From: Methyloligella sp.
GTDB lineage: Bacteria; Pseudomonadota; Alphaproteobacteria; Rhizobiales; HXMU1428-3
DNA length: 64,000 bases
Assembly (NCBI GenBank): GCA_021604645.1
Contig: BQJJ01000012.1
Coordinates: 1-64,000 of the forward strand
Direction: 5' to 3'
Shown: piece after piece, positions 9,644 to 18,783 of the stretch
Layout of the letters: each line of letters opens with the position of its first letter
Numbering within the stretch: position 1 is the stretch's first letter
The notes under the pieces: model-generated
Seen by the model: only the letters and a program-made list of their open reading frames with translations
What the model was told of the DNA's origin: nothing
Databases searched by the model: none
Position numbers and translations under genes: made by a program

Positions 9644-11059
9644 CTAGAAGAATAACACAGCGCCAACTGCGACTTCATTCCAGTCTTCAATGCCAGCTGC
9701 AAGAGGTGCAGCTGTTGATCCGGCGACAGCATCAACATCGAATTCCATGTGAGTGTATTTCACATAAACTTGCATAGCTGCTGCATCAACCCATTGGTTA
9801 ATTCCGACGCCCCAACGTTTGATTTCTGAACCAGTTACGCCGCTTGCAAACAATAGTGGATCATAACGATCTTTGTAGATCGCATAATCACCAAAGATCG
9901 ATGTTGCACCAAGAGAGTTCCATTTTTGTTTAATACCAAATTTGAGGTAAATGGATTCTGGATTGTCTTCGAAACTAGCGTTTGCGTTGAAGTTATTAAC
10001 AAGATTACCTGCAGATACTCCACCGATTGAATCGACGAATTCCTGGTTGTAATCAAAGTTGAAGAAGATGCCCGTTGGAACGTGCATAATTGCACCAGCA
10101 ACGTTTAGTATCTCGACATCTGTTCCAGCAACAGCAAGAGAATTACCACCTGCTGTATTACTTTGAGAGTTCACATAACCTAGTGCACCAAGAACTTTGA
10201 AATCCCCGAATTGACCAGCATATTTCAAAGCTACATCATAAAAATCATTTTCACCCCAAGAAGATGAAAGTGTGAAACCAGAAATGGTTGGTGATTCATA
10301 TTTGATTGAATTGGTAAGGAAACCATTGCAATCAAGTCCGATACCTGCATTGACAGTATGACAAAGAGCTAAGTCAGCACTTGTTATGCCTGTTTTTATT
10401 GATGCAATTTCTGTTGGATCAGCAGCGGTATTACCACCTGTTAGACCAGGGGCTGCGCTACCATCGTTGTTAAATGAACCGCCTGTTTTGCTTCTTAGTT
10501 TAAATGCATTGCCGCGGAAGATTGGTGCTACACCGGACCAAAGGCCGCCTGACAAATCTGCAACACCGATGTTATCTGTTGCCTGACTTTGTAGTCCCCA
10601 GCTAACTTTACCTAAGTTTTTGCTTTTGATGTACATGTAACTTTCAAGCAGACCGAGCCCACCGATGAAAGAACCATCATCGTTTTGTTGAGATACTCCA
10701 AAGAGAGCTTCTGTCTCAACTGGTTGAATTGTGATGGTGTAACCGGCTGACCAATCTGTATTGATTTGTGCAGCACCAGCAAAGGTAAGTCTTGTTGATA
10801 AGGTTGCACCATTATCTGTTACGACATAGGCGTCACTGTCGACACCATCATCCCAAATATATAGACCTTGGTTGATCCAACCTGAAATTGATAGTGAGAC
10901 TTTGCGATTGCCTTTGCGTGCTGTTGTTGCCTCAAGTGTTGCCACTCTTTCTTCAAGGTCAGCACAACAATCACCCCCAATATCTGCAGCTGAAGCGGCA
11001 GACGCTGTTATGCTCAGAGCTGCTGAACATAATAGTGATAATAATAAACTTTGTTTCAT
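9644..11059 (-). CDS. Alphaproteobacterial outer-membrane porin (Porin_2 type)
   Basis: General diffusion porin. The chosen ATG at 11059 gives a standard signal peptide (MKQSLLLSLLCSAALSITAS, ending ASAAD) and 471 aa. An in-frame TTG 18 bases upstream is less likely. After the signal comes a short coiled-coil segment with adjacent cysteines (DCCADLEERVATLEA), as in rhizobial-type porins that trimerise. This is followed by RKVSLSISGWINQGLYIWDDG-like barrel strands and a C-terminal Phe (VGAVLFF), the outer-membrane insertion signal. It stands alone on the minus strand, and its transcript seems to end in a structured tail. Confidence 0.9.
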   Translation of the reverse strand: MKQSLLLSLLCSAALSITASAASAADIGGDCCADLEERVATLEATTARKGNRKVSLSISGWINQGLYIWDDGVDSDAYVVTDNGATLSTRLTFAGAAQINTDWSAGYTITIQPVETEALFGVSQQNDDGSFIGGLGLLESYMYIKSKNLGKVSWGLQSQATDNIGVADLSGGLWSGVAPIFRGNAFKLRSKTGGSFNNDGSAAPGLTGGNTAADPTEIASIKTGITSADLALCHTVNAGIGLDCNGFLTNSIKYESPTISGFTLSSSWGENDFYDVALKYAGQFGDFKVLGALGYVNSQSNTAGGNSLAVAGTDVEILNVAGAIMHVPTGIFFNFDYNQEFVDSIGGVSAGNLVNNFNANASFEDNPESIYLKFGIKQKWNSLGATSIFGDYAIYKDRYDPLLFASGVTGSEIKRWGVGINQWVDAAAMQVYVKYTHMEFDVDAVAGSTAAPLAAGIEDWNEVAVGAVLFF

Positions 11060-11532
11060 TCGGTTTTTATCCCCCAATAATAGTTGCAGCCTCCTTTAAT
11101 TCTTGTTGTTAAGAATAAAAGATAGCCTATGAATATTAAATTAGGGTGTCTCTCTCGGAGGGTCTTGGCAGATGACGTCAGTGATTTTGCATAAAATGAC
11201 AATTGACTATTTATCTGCATAGAAATCACAGTATGCGTGATAATATTGACACAGCAATTGGCTTCAATGGCAGGAAGTTTAAATTTTAGAATCGTAAATC
11301 ATAGGTTGTCAGTTTTCTGATTACCTGCATCGCAACAATTGGCAATGATTAAGAAACTTTTCTGCAATTTTTGTGACATAATATTTGGATGCGACATAGA
11401 TGTAATTAAAATGTAAATCCAATTCCAAGATTAAAAAATAAAAAACATTTGGATTTTTAAATTTCCTGAATAGATACAAACAGGTACAGAGCTACTTTCC
11501 TTATTGTATAACTATTCGAATAGGAGGGAAAA
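11060..11532. promoter_or_regulatory. Divergent intergenic region between porin and AraC-type regulator
   Basis: 473 bases without a gene. It contains an 8-bp palindrome TGACGTCA near 11173-11180 and AT-rich stretches. A strong AGGAGGG ribosome site at about 11522-11528 serves the plus-strand gene. On the minus strand, AAAGGAGG sits about 30 bases before the porin ATG with no start codon at normal spacing. No clear promoter pair was found by eye. Confidence 0.4.
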
Positions 11533-12465
11533 ATGTCAGCTCAATGTTATGATGAGTGGAGCCAAATGCTCTTAGATAATTGCGGTCACTATTATGGTGT
11601 CTGCGATTCAGATGATACTGGATTTGATGGACATTTTAAAGTTCATAACTGGTATGACCTTGATGTGATCGATATATCTTGTGATGTAGAGAAGATTGAA
11701 CGAACGACAAAAGATGTTCGACGTGATGATCATGAGTATATCTTTCTACTGAAACAAGTCAGCGGTCAGACTATTACAACTCACAATGATAAATGTTGTG
11801 TGTTGAACCCAGGTGACTTTTTCTTGATGGATTCAACATTAAGTTCTGATCTGATCTATCAAGGGAATAAATCTGAATTCCTTTCCGTTCATATGCCTCG
11901 CACAGAATTCTTAGATTGGTGTCAGGCTGATATTGAGATTGGTGAAGTTTGCCGCGGAAATGACTTAAAGGGGCGCGTTCTTAATGTTGCGTTCCCTAAT
12001 GAAAAAGATCACTTCAAGGCAATTAATGTTGGCTCTGATTTTCTTTTTGATTTAGCACGAATAGCTTTTTTACAAGAAAAGAAACACACAAGCGTGATGC
12101 GGTTTTCTTGTAGTCAAAATAGACATTTTGCAACTCTGCAAATTCTTAACCAGAACCTGACTAACCCGGACCTTTCTCTTGAATGGTTAGCTCGGGCAGT
12201 TAAAATGTCTCCGCGTCAATTGCAAAGAGATTTCCAATCTGAGGGAACCTCATTTTCGGCAGTTTTAACTGAACGCCGGCTTGCTCTTTTTGTTTTTAAA
12301 TTACGTCAATGCTTGCAATTAGGCCGGACGCCGAATATTGGTTATGCGGCTTTTGATTGTGGTTTTGGTGACATATCAAATTTCAATCGTGCCTTTAAAA
12401 AGAGGTATGGATGTTCTCCTACGGATTATCTTGCACAGATTAGCAAAGAGAGAACAACTCAATAA
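11533..12465 (+). CDS. AraC-family transcriptional regulator
   Basis: Regulator of 310 aa. It has an N-terminal AraC-binding-like sensory half (EYIFLLKQVSGQTITTHNDK, then VLNPGDFFLMDST) and a C-terminal AraC helix-turn-helix pair (about residues 205-303, with LSLEWLARAVKMSPRQLQRD and IGYAAFDCGFGDISNFNRAF). An AGGAGGG site 7 bases upstream fixes the start. It is divergent from the porin and directly upstream of the PQQ alcohol dehydrogenase, so control of alcohol oxidation is the likely job, though only position supports this. Confidence 0.83.
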   Translation: MSAQCYDEWSQMLLDNCGHYYGVCDSDDTGFDGHFKVHNWYDLDVIDISCDVEKIERTTKDVRRDDHEYIFLLKQVSGQTITTHNDKCCVLNPGDFFLMDSTLSSDLIYQGNKSEFLSVHMPRTEFLDWCQADIEIGEVCRGNDLKGRVLNVAFPNEKDHFKAINVGSDFLFDLARIAFLQEKKHTSVMRFSCSQNRHFATLQILNQNLTNPDLSLEWLARAVKMSPRQLQRDFQSEGTSFSAVLTERRLALFVFKLRQCLQLGRTPNIGYAAFDCGFGDISNFNRAFKKRYGCSPTDYLAQISKERTTQ

Positions 12466-12857
12466 ATATTGTGGCGTGTTATACAAAATGATGTGACGTG
12501 ATCAACCAAGACGGTTCTCTTTTGTCTTTCCATATTATCTTCTAAGTTGAGATGGTTGGTAACCTTTAGAAGATATCTATTCATTATAATATTGTTGATT
12601 CATCATTAAACATGAACTGATTTGAAAAATTATTTTGATTATTTCTTTTTGATTTTTTGAATCAATTTGTGACTCTTAATTCTTTTCTAGCGACCTGACC
12701 ATTTCTTCTGAAAAGCAAAACTCATTCGATTAGAAGTAGTTTTGTTTGGCTTAGATGATTTGATTTTTCTTGTGAGAAACTTAGTTTTTTCAGAGGTCTG
12801 ATCAAAGATTTTTCTTTGCTTATAACAGAAAAAACTTTGGGAGGTTGAAGTTACACA
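12466..12857 (+). other. 392-base gap before the alcohol dehydrogenase
   Basis: T-rich non-coding sequence. A 9-bp inverted repeat (12537-12545 with 12566-12574, 20-base loop) may end the regulator transcript, but no clean T-run follows. The rest probably holds the promoter of the PQQ dehydrogenase gene. A GGGAGG motif at about 12839-12845 lies slightly far from its ATG. Confidence 0.4.
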
Positions 12858-14978
12858 ATGAACTTTAAGGCAGTATTATTAGGAGGGGTACTTGCGTCGC
12901 TTGTCGTTACACCCGTCCTTTCTGACGGGCATAAAGTAATTAGTCCGGAAAAAATAAAAGACGTAACAAGCAAAATAGATTCTTCAGCGATTATTGCAAA
13001 TGATAAGGATGATAAGAACTGGCCGACCCATGGACTTAATTATGGTGAGACACGTTATAGCACATTAGATAAAATCAATAATAAAAATGTTGCTAAACTC
13101 GGTTTGAGTTGGTCAACTTCACTTGAGTCTCGGCGCGGTGTTGAAGCGACACCAATTGTTGTTGATGGTGTTATGTTTGTTTCTTCTTCTTGGAGCATTG
13201 TGCATGCAATTGATGCAGTATCTGGAAAAGAACTCTGGCGTTATGATCCTGAAGTTCCAAAAGATTATGCAGGTAAAGGTTGCTGTGATGTGGTTAACCG
13301 TGGTGTTGCTGTTTATAAGGGCATGGTTTTTGTTGGAGCTTTTGATGGAAACTTACATGCTATTGATGCCGCGACTGGCAAACGCGCCTGGAAGACAGAC
13401 ACTATAATTGATCGGACTCGAAATTATACAATTACTGGCGCTCCGCGTGTTTATAATGGGAAAGTTTTGATTGGTAATGGTGGTGCTGAATATGGTGTGC
13501 GTGGGTACATCACAGCTTATGATTACAAGAACGGTCAACAATCATGGCGTTGGTTTTCTGTGCCTGGTGCACCAAATAAAACTTATGAAAATGCTTCAAT
13601 GAAAAAAGCTGCCAAAACTTGGGATAATTCTGCCGAGTTTTGGAAAGCCGGTGGTGGTGGCACCATTTGGGATTCTATGGCTTTTGACCCTGAGCTCAAT
13701 CTTGTTTATGTGGGTGTTGGTAATGGTAGCCCATGGAGCCAAAAAATCCGTAGCCCTAAAGGTGGTGATAATCTTTATTTAAGCTCTGTTGTTGCTTTGA
13801 ATGCAGATAGTGGTGAATATCATTGTCATTACCAGACAACTCCTGGCGATACTTGGGACTACACATCAACACAACAGATCATACTTGATGACATTGAGCT
13901 TGATGGTAAAAAACGTAAAGTATTTATGCAGGCTCCTAAGAATGGTTTCTTTTTTGTTGTTGATAGGACTGACTGCTCATTTATTTCTGCAAAGCCATTT
14001 GTAAAAGTCACTTGGGCAACAGGTCATGATAAAAATGGTAAGGCAATTGTTGCCAAAGGCGCTCGCTATGAGAATGGTTCGACTTACGAAGCAGTTCCTA
14101 GTGCTTATGGTGGTCATAACTGGCATTCAATGTCTTTTAACCGCAAAACTGGTCTGGTTTACCTACCAACACAGGGCATTCCTCTTACATATACTGATGA
14201 TCCAAACTGGAAACTTAATACTCAAGTTTCAGGGCAGGCAATGTCTGGTATGGGTTGGAACCTTGGCGTTGTGTTCAACAAAGTTCCACCGAAGGAAAAA
14301 CCTTTTGGTCAGCTCCTGGCTTGGGACCCTGTTAAACAGAAACCGGCTTGGAAGGTGCAATATGCATCACCTTGGAATGGTGGAACATTGACCACTGCTG
14401 GTGATCTTGTTTTCCAAGGTACGGCTGATGGACGCTTTATCGCTTATGATGCGACTTCTGGTAAGTCTCTATGGCAAACACCTGTTGGAACCGGTGTTGT
14501 TGCAGCACCAATTACCTGGGAACATAATGGTAAACAGTATGTCTCTATCGCAGTTGGTTGGGGTGGTGTTTATGGCCAGTTGCAAAGAGCAACTGAAACT
14601 GCTGGACCTGGACGTATTTATACTTTCGCTGTTGGAGATACCGCTAAAATGCCATCACTCGTAAAGCGTGATCCGGCGAAATTATTAACTGGTGTTGCTT
14701 ACAAGAAAGAAGACTTTGGACCAGGCGCGGGCCTTTATGTGGCCAACTGTCTGTTCTGCCATGGTGTTCCTGGTGTGAACAATGGTGGTAACATTCAGAA
14801 CTTGGGCTATTCAGATAAAGCAACGATTGAAAATTTACATGATATTGTTTTAACAGATTCCCTTCAGGAAAAAGGAATGCCTAACTTTAAAGGCAAGCTA
14901 ACCAAAGAGCAGACAAAACAAATTTCTGCTTTTATTCAAGGTGTAGCTGATTCATTGAAACCAAAACCTAAAAAGTAG
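12858..14978 (+). CDS. PQQ-dependent quinohemoprotein alcohol dehydrogenase
   Basis: Periplasmic type II alcohol dehydrogenase (706 aa) oxidising primary alcohols with PQQ and passing electrons to a fused cytochrome c domain. Visible features are a signal peptide ending near VTPVLSDGH; the vicinal disulfide Cys142-Cys143; calcium ligands Glu211 and Asn289; the catalytic Asp334 in TPGDTWDYTS; and beta-propeller GxxYA-type repeats. The C-terminal heme site CLFCH is at 631-635, with a likely axial Met674 in KGMPNF. Position 336, two residues after the catalytic Asp, is Thr rather than Asp, which points to a calcium rather than a lanthanide enzyme. PQQ synthesis genes are not in the window. Confidence 0.92.
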   Translation: MNFKAVLLGGVLASLVVTPVLSDGHKVISPEKIKDVTSKIDSSAIIANDKDDKNWPTHGLNYGETRYSTLDKINNKNVAKLGLSWSTSLESRRGVEATPIVVDGVMFVSSSWSIVHAIDAVSGKELWRYDPEVPKDYAGKGCCDVVNRGVAVYKGMVFVGAFDGNLHAIDAATGKRAWKTDTIIDRTRNYTITGAPRVYNGKVLIGNGGAEYGVRGYITAYDYKNGQQSWRWFSVPGAPNKTYENASMKKAAKTWDNSAEFWKAGGGGTIWDSMAFDPELNLVYVGVGNGSPWSQKIRSPKGGDNLYLSSVVALNADSGEYHCHYQTTPGDTWDYTSTQQIILDDIELDGKKRKVFMQAPKNGFFFVVDRTDCSFISAKPFVKVTWATGHDKNGKAIVAKGARYENGSTYEAVPSAYGGHNWHSMSFNRKTGLVYLPTQGIPLTYTDDPNWKLNTQVSGQAMSGMGWNLGVVFNKVPPKEKPFGQLLAWDPVKQKPAWKVQYASPWNGGTLTTAGDLVFQGTADGRFIAYDATSGKSLWQTPVGTGVVAAPITWEHNGKQYVSIAVGWGGVYGQLQRATETAGPGRIYTFAVGDTAKMPSLVKRDPAKLLTGVAYKKEDFGPGAGLYVANCLFCHGVPGVNNGGNIQNLGYSDKATIENLHDIVLTDSLQEKGMPNFKGKLTKEQTKQISAFIQGVADSLKPKPKK

Positions 14979-15003
14979 GTTCTATTAAAAAACTTAGAAA
15001 AAG

Positions 15004-15045
15004 GCCTGCTCCGGTAGAATTCTGGTGCAGGCTATTTTGTTTTAG
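15004..15045 (+). terminator. Rho-independent terminator after the PQQ alcohol dehydrogenase
   Basis: A GCCTGC/GCAGGC stem (15004-15009 with 15027-15032, extended by inner pairs) is followed by ATTTTGTTTT. It begins 25 bases after the stop codon. Confidence 0.75.
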
Positions 15046-15225
15046 ATTTATAGGAATTTCCTGAAGGAAAATTTACTTAAATCTTACCCTTGTTGTCATG
15101 ATTTACCAAGTCTTCGGCGTTCATTGCCAAGTCAATGTTGCTTAACTGATTTAGAGTTTCTTCATTGAATTTATTCTTTGGTTTTTCAAAAAATTGCTTA
15201 GGCGACTAGTGTAAAGAGGTTCTCT

Positions 15226-16980
15226 GTGGTTGAAGATACACATGTTAGTGAGATGGCTTTGAGTGATACCCTTAACTTAAATACAGAGACTTTGAGTACT
15301 GTTCCCCAAAACAATATTTCTCATGTTTTGGGGCGCCGTGATTTACCATTGATAGAGACAACAATACCGACGTTGTTGCAAGACATAGTTGCTCGTTTTC
15401 CTGACAATGAAGCGGCTGTTTTTTGCGAACAAAATATCCGATGGAAATATTCTGAATTTTCAGCTGCTGTTGATGCATTGGCGGGAGGGCTATATCGTTT
15501 AGGTTTTAAAAAAGGAGACCGTCTTGGTATTTGGTCTCCAAATAGGTATGAGTGGTTATTAACTCAATTTGCTACAGCTCGCCTTGGGATTGTTCTTGTT
15601 AACATTAATCCAGCATACAGAGTTTTTGAGCTTGAATATGCTCTTAATAAAGTTGGTTGCCGCGGGATCATTGCAGCGAATAGTTTTAAGTCTTCTAATT
15701 ATGTTGGGATGCTTGAAAACCTTATACATAATCATCATAAAAATTCAGATGCTGCCACTTCTAATTCTCAGTCCTTTAAGGATCTTATTGTAATTTGTAT
15801 GGGAGATGAAATCCCTTCAGGCATGCTTGGTTTTGATGAAATTGTTGATTCAGGGTGTGATGTTGAAGTTGATGAGCTTGACTTGATTTCTAATAGTTTG
15901 TGCCCCGACGATGTGATTAATATCCAATTTACAAGCGGTACGACCGGGTTACCTAAAGGAGCCTGTCTTACGCATAAAAATATAATTAATAATGCGCATT
16001 TTGTCACTTTAGCTATGAAGCTCAGTGAACAAGACCGACTTTGTATTCCTGTGCCATTTTATCATTGTTTTGGAATGGTTATGGGAACACTTGGCTGTGT
16101 GACTAAAGGGGCTGCCATGGTTGTGCCGGGAGAGGGGTTTGAACCTGGCGCCACATTAAATGCGGTGTCTAAAGAAAAATGCACTGCGTTATATGGTGTG
16201 CCAACTATGTTTGTTGCTCAATTGGATTTACCTAACTTTGATGGCTATGATTTATCAAATTTGCGTACAGGTATTATGGCCGGGGCACCGTGTCCTGTTG
16301 AGGTGATGAAGAAAGTACAATCTCGTATGAATATGAGTGAGGTCACCATTGCCTATGGGATGACAGAAACCAGCCCGGTTTCTTTTCAGAGCTATGTTGA
16401 TGACCCGCTTGATAAACGGGTTTCATCTGTAGGGCGGATACACCCCCATGTTGAAGTGAAAATTGTTGATGAGGCTGGTGAGACAGTTCCTGTTGGTGTT
16501 CAAGGTGAGTTATTAACACGAGGCTATTCGGTTATGAAGGGTTATTGGGGAGACCAGTCACAGACAGCTGCTACCATCGATGAAGGTGGGTGGTTGCATA
16601 CGGGGGATTTGGCGACATTCGATGATGAAGGTTATTGTAAGATAACTGGCCGGGTTAAAGATATGATTTGCCGCGGCGGTGAGAATATTTATCCACGTGA
16701 AATTGAAGAATTTCTTTTTAGTCACCCCTCTATTTCTCAGGCGCAAGTGTTTGGTATTCCTAATGAACTTTACGGCGAGGTTACTTGTGCTTGGATCATC
16801 ATTAAAGATGGTGAAACACTCACTGAAGATGAAGTGATTGCTTTTTGCAAGCTCAATATAGCGCACTTTAAGGTTCCGGCTTTCGTCAGGTTTAAAGAAG
16901 AATTTCCTATGACTATTTCGGGCAAACCGCAGAAGTTCCTGATGAGAGACAAAATGGTAGAAGAACTCTCTCTTCAATAA
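15226..16980 (+). CDS. AMP-forming acyl-CoA synthetase (ACSF2/FadD-like)
   Basis: Activates a carboxylic acid, probably medium- or long-chain, to its CoA thioester via an acyl-adenylate. This 584-residue protein has the AMP-binding P-loop [10 protein letters not shown] at 236-245, the YGMTETSPV adenine motif, the [18 protein letters not shown] hinge and the catalytic Lys567 in ISGKPQKF. The start is GTG, supported by an AAAGAGGT ribosome site 5 bases upstream. Sequence style resembles the ACSF2 group. It is followed 48 bases later by a second acyl-CoA synthetase. With the upstream alcohol dehydrogenase it suggests alcohol-to-acid-to-acyl-CoA conversion, although no aldehyde dehydrogenase is present here. 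Confidence 0.88.
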   Translation: MVEDTHVSEMALSDTLNLNTETLSTVPQNNISHVLGRRDLPLIETTIPTLLQDIVARFPDNEAAVFCEQNIRWKYSEFSAAVDALAGGLYRLGFKKGDRLGIWSPNRYEWLLTQFATARLGIVLVNINPAYRVFELEYALNKVGCRGIIAANSFKSSNYVGMLENLIHNHHKNSDAATSNSQSFKDLIVICMGDEIPSGMLGFDEIVDSGCDVEVDELDLISNSLCPDDVINIQFTSGTTGLPKGACLTHKNIINNAHFVTLAMKLSEQDRLCIPVPFYHCFGMVMGTLGCVTKGAAMVVPGEGFEPGATLNAVSKEKCTALYGVPTMFVAQLDLPNFDGYDLSNLRTGIMAGAPCPVEVMKKVQSRMNMSEVTIAYGMTETSPVSFQSYVDDPLDKRVSSVGRIHPHVEVKIVDEAGETVPVGVQGELLTRGYSVMKGYWGDQSQTAATIDEGGWLHTGDLATFDDEGYCKITGRVKDMICRGGENIYPREIEEFLFSHPSISQAQVFGIPNELYGEVTCAWIIIKDGETLTEDEVIAFCKLNIAHFKVPAFVRFKEEFPMTISGKPQKFLMRDKMVEELSLQ

Positions 16981-17034
16981 GCTCATCAATTTTTTCCTAT
17001 TATTTTAGTTAGTTAATGAAACAAGGTATTGATT

Positions 17035-18720
17035 ATGATCATTGATAAATTTAGCGCTGTTGACAGATCTTTTGAGACAGCAAAGTTAAATTTCAAAAAT
17101 GAAATTCCAAAAGATTTTAATTTTGCATTTGATGTGATTGATGCTTGGGCTAAGTGGAAAGATAAAACTGCTCTTATTTCTGTTTCAACTGATTGCCAAA
17201 CAATTGAGAAAATTAGCTATTCAACTATATCTGATATGTCCGGCAAATTTGCAAATGCGCTTCATTCGATTGGATTGAAAAAAGGAGACTTTGCTTGTGT
17301 AGTCATTGGGCGAATTCCTGAATGGTATTCGGTGTTATTTGGTTGTATGAAAGCCGGCGTCATTTCTATGCCAGGTACTAATTTGTTAACGGCTAAGGAT
17401 ATTGCTTATCGGGTTAATCATTCTGGAGCAAAGGCGGTTATTGTTTCTGAAGAGCATTGCTCAAAAGTAGATGAGATTAGTAAAGCTTGTCCGACTTTGG
17501 AATATTTTATAGTGGTTGGTGATTATGAAGCGCCTAAGAAAAACTTGTTTGGTGTTTTTAATATTGGCGGCAATAACAAATGGTTGAATTTTGATGATTT
17601 ATGCCATCATCAAAGTGTTGAAGTTGATAGAGCCAAAATTGGGAATACTGTTTCTTCTGATATGATGATGGCTTACTTTACCTCAGGAACAACGGCTTTA
17701 CCAAAGATGGTTCCACGTGATTATAGTTATGCACTTGCTCATGCAGCTACAGGACTTTTTTGGATGGATCTATCTGAAGAAGATATTCACTGGACATTAA
17801 CAGACACTGGATGGGCTAAAGCGGCTTGGGGTATGCTGTTTCCACAATTGTTACTTGGAGCGTCGATTGTTCTTTATGATTCAGAGGGGCAATTTGATGT
17901 TGAAGCTCATCTCAACCTTATTCATAAATTAGGAGTGACTACTTTTTGTGCTCCACCGACTGTCTATCGTTTGTTTGCGCAAAGAGATTTAAAAGGATTT
18001 GATTTTTCTAGTTTAAGACGCTGCATTGGGGCAGGTGAGCCCTTAAATCCGGAAGTCATTCGTTATTGGCAAGATGTGACTGATACAATTGTTGCTGATG
18101 GATATGGGCAGACAGAGACGATTAATATCGTTGGTAATTTTCCAGACAAAGAAACGAAAATTGGTTCGATGGGATTACCTGTGCCTGGTTTTGATGTCGA
18201 CATTGTTAGTGATGAGGGAGAAAGAATGCCGGATAATGAGGTTGGCAATATTGCGATTAATATTGAACATGAGTGGCCAGCTGGTTTGTTTGAGGGCTAT
18301 TATACAGAAGATGGTTTAGATAAATCCTCTTTTCGGCATGGTTGGTATTTTACGGGCGATACAGCCAAACGAGATGAAGATGGTTATCTTTGGTTTGTTG
18401 GGCGGGCGGATGATCTTATTAGTTCAGCAGGGTATCGTATCAGCCCGTTTGAAGTGGAAAGTTCTTTGCTTGAGCATGATGCCGTTGCTGAAAGTGCTGT
18501 AATTGGTCTGGCCGATGAAACAAGAGGGCAAGTTGTAATGGCTTACATCATTTTGGCCAATGGTTATGAACCGACTGAGACATTAGCAAAAGAAATTCAA
18601 GAGTTCTGCAAGCAGCATACTGCACCTTATAAATACCCACGTATCATTGAATTTGTAGATGAACTGCCTAAAACCATTTCAGGGAAAATTAGACGCGTTG
18701 AATTGCGTGAAAAGGCATAA
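17035..18720 (+). CDS. AMP-forming acyl-CoA synthetase (medium-chain/AcsM-like)
   Basis: Second ANL-family ligase (561 aa). The ATG at 17035 is favoured because AAGG lies 8 bases upstream; an in-frame TTG six bases earlier is possible. Motifs are the P-loop TSGTTALPKM, slightly atypical with Ala and Met as in AcsM-type enzymes, and DGYGQTETINIVG, HGWYFTGDTAKRDEDGYLWF and the C-terminal catalytic Lys in KTISGKIRRVEL. Substrate is likely a medium-chain or aromatic acid; the exact acid cannot be read. It is probably cotranscribed with the preceding synthetase. Confidence 0.87.
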   Translation: MIIDKFSAVDRSFETAKLNFKNEIPKDFNFAFDVIDAWAKWKDKTALISVSTDCQTIEKISYSTISDMSGKFANALHSIGLKKGDFACVVIGRIPEWYSVLFGCMKAGVISMPGTNLLTAKDIAYRVNHSGAKAVIVSEEHCSKVDEISKACPTLEYFIVVGDYEAPKKNLFGVFNIGGNNKWLNFDDLCHHQSVEVDRAKIGNTVSSDMMMAYFTSGTTALPKMVPRDYSYALAHAATGLFWMDLSEEDIHWTLTDTGWAKAAWGMLFPQLLLGASIVLYDSEGQFDVEAHLNLIHKLGVTTFCAPPTVYRLFAQRDLKGFDFSSLRRCIGAGEPLNPEVIRYWQDVTDTIVADGYGQTETINIVGNFPDKETKIGSMGLPVPGFDVDIVSDEGERMPDNEVGNIAINIEHEWPAGLFEGYYTEDGLDKSSFRHGWYFTGDTAKRDEDGYLWFVGRADDLISSAGYRISPFEVESSLLEHDAVAESAVIGLADETRGQVVMAYIILANGYEPTETLAKEIQEFCKQHTAPYKYPRIIEFVDELPKTISGKIRRVELREKA

Positions 18721-18783
18721 GTCTTGTTATTGCTAATACTGTAAATATTGGAAATTTCTCTTTTAACTAGGTTAGATCTCAGA

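Noticed and set aside
16558..16989. 143-codon minus-strand frame inside the first acyl-CoA synthetase
   Set aside because: Fully antisense to a conserved enzyme and without recognisable features.
15226..18720. Tandem acyl-CoA synthetases as a recent duplication
   Set aside because: The two proteins belong to different subgroups (P-loops [10 protein letters not shown] and TSGTTALPKM, different ends), so they are not a recent copy.
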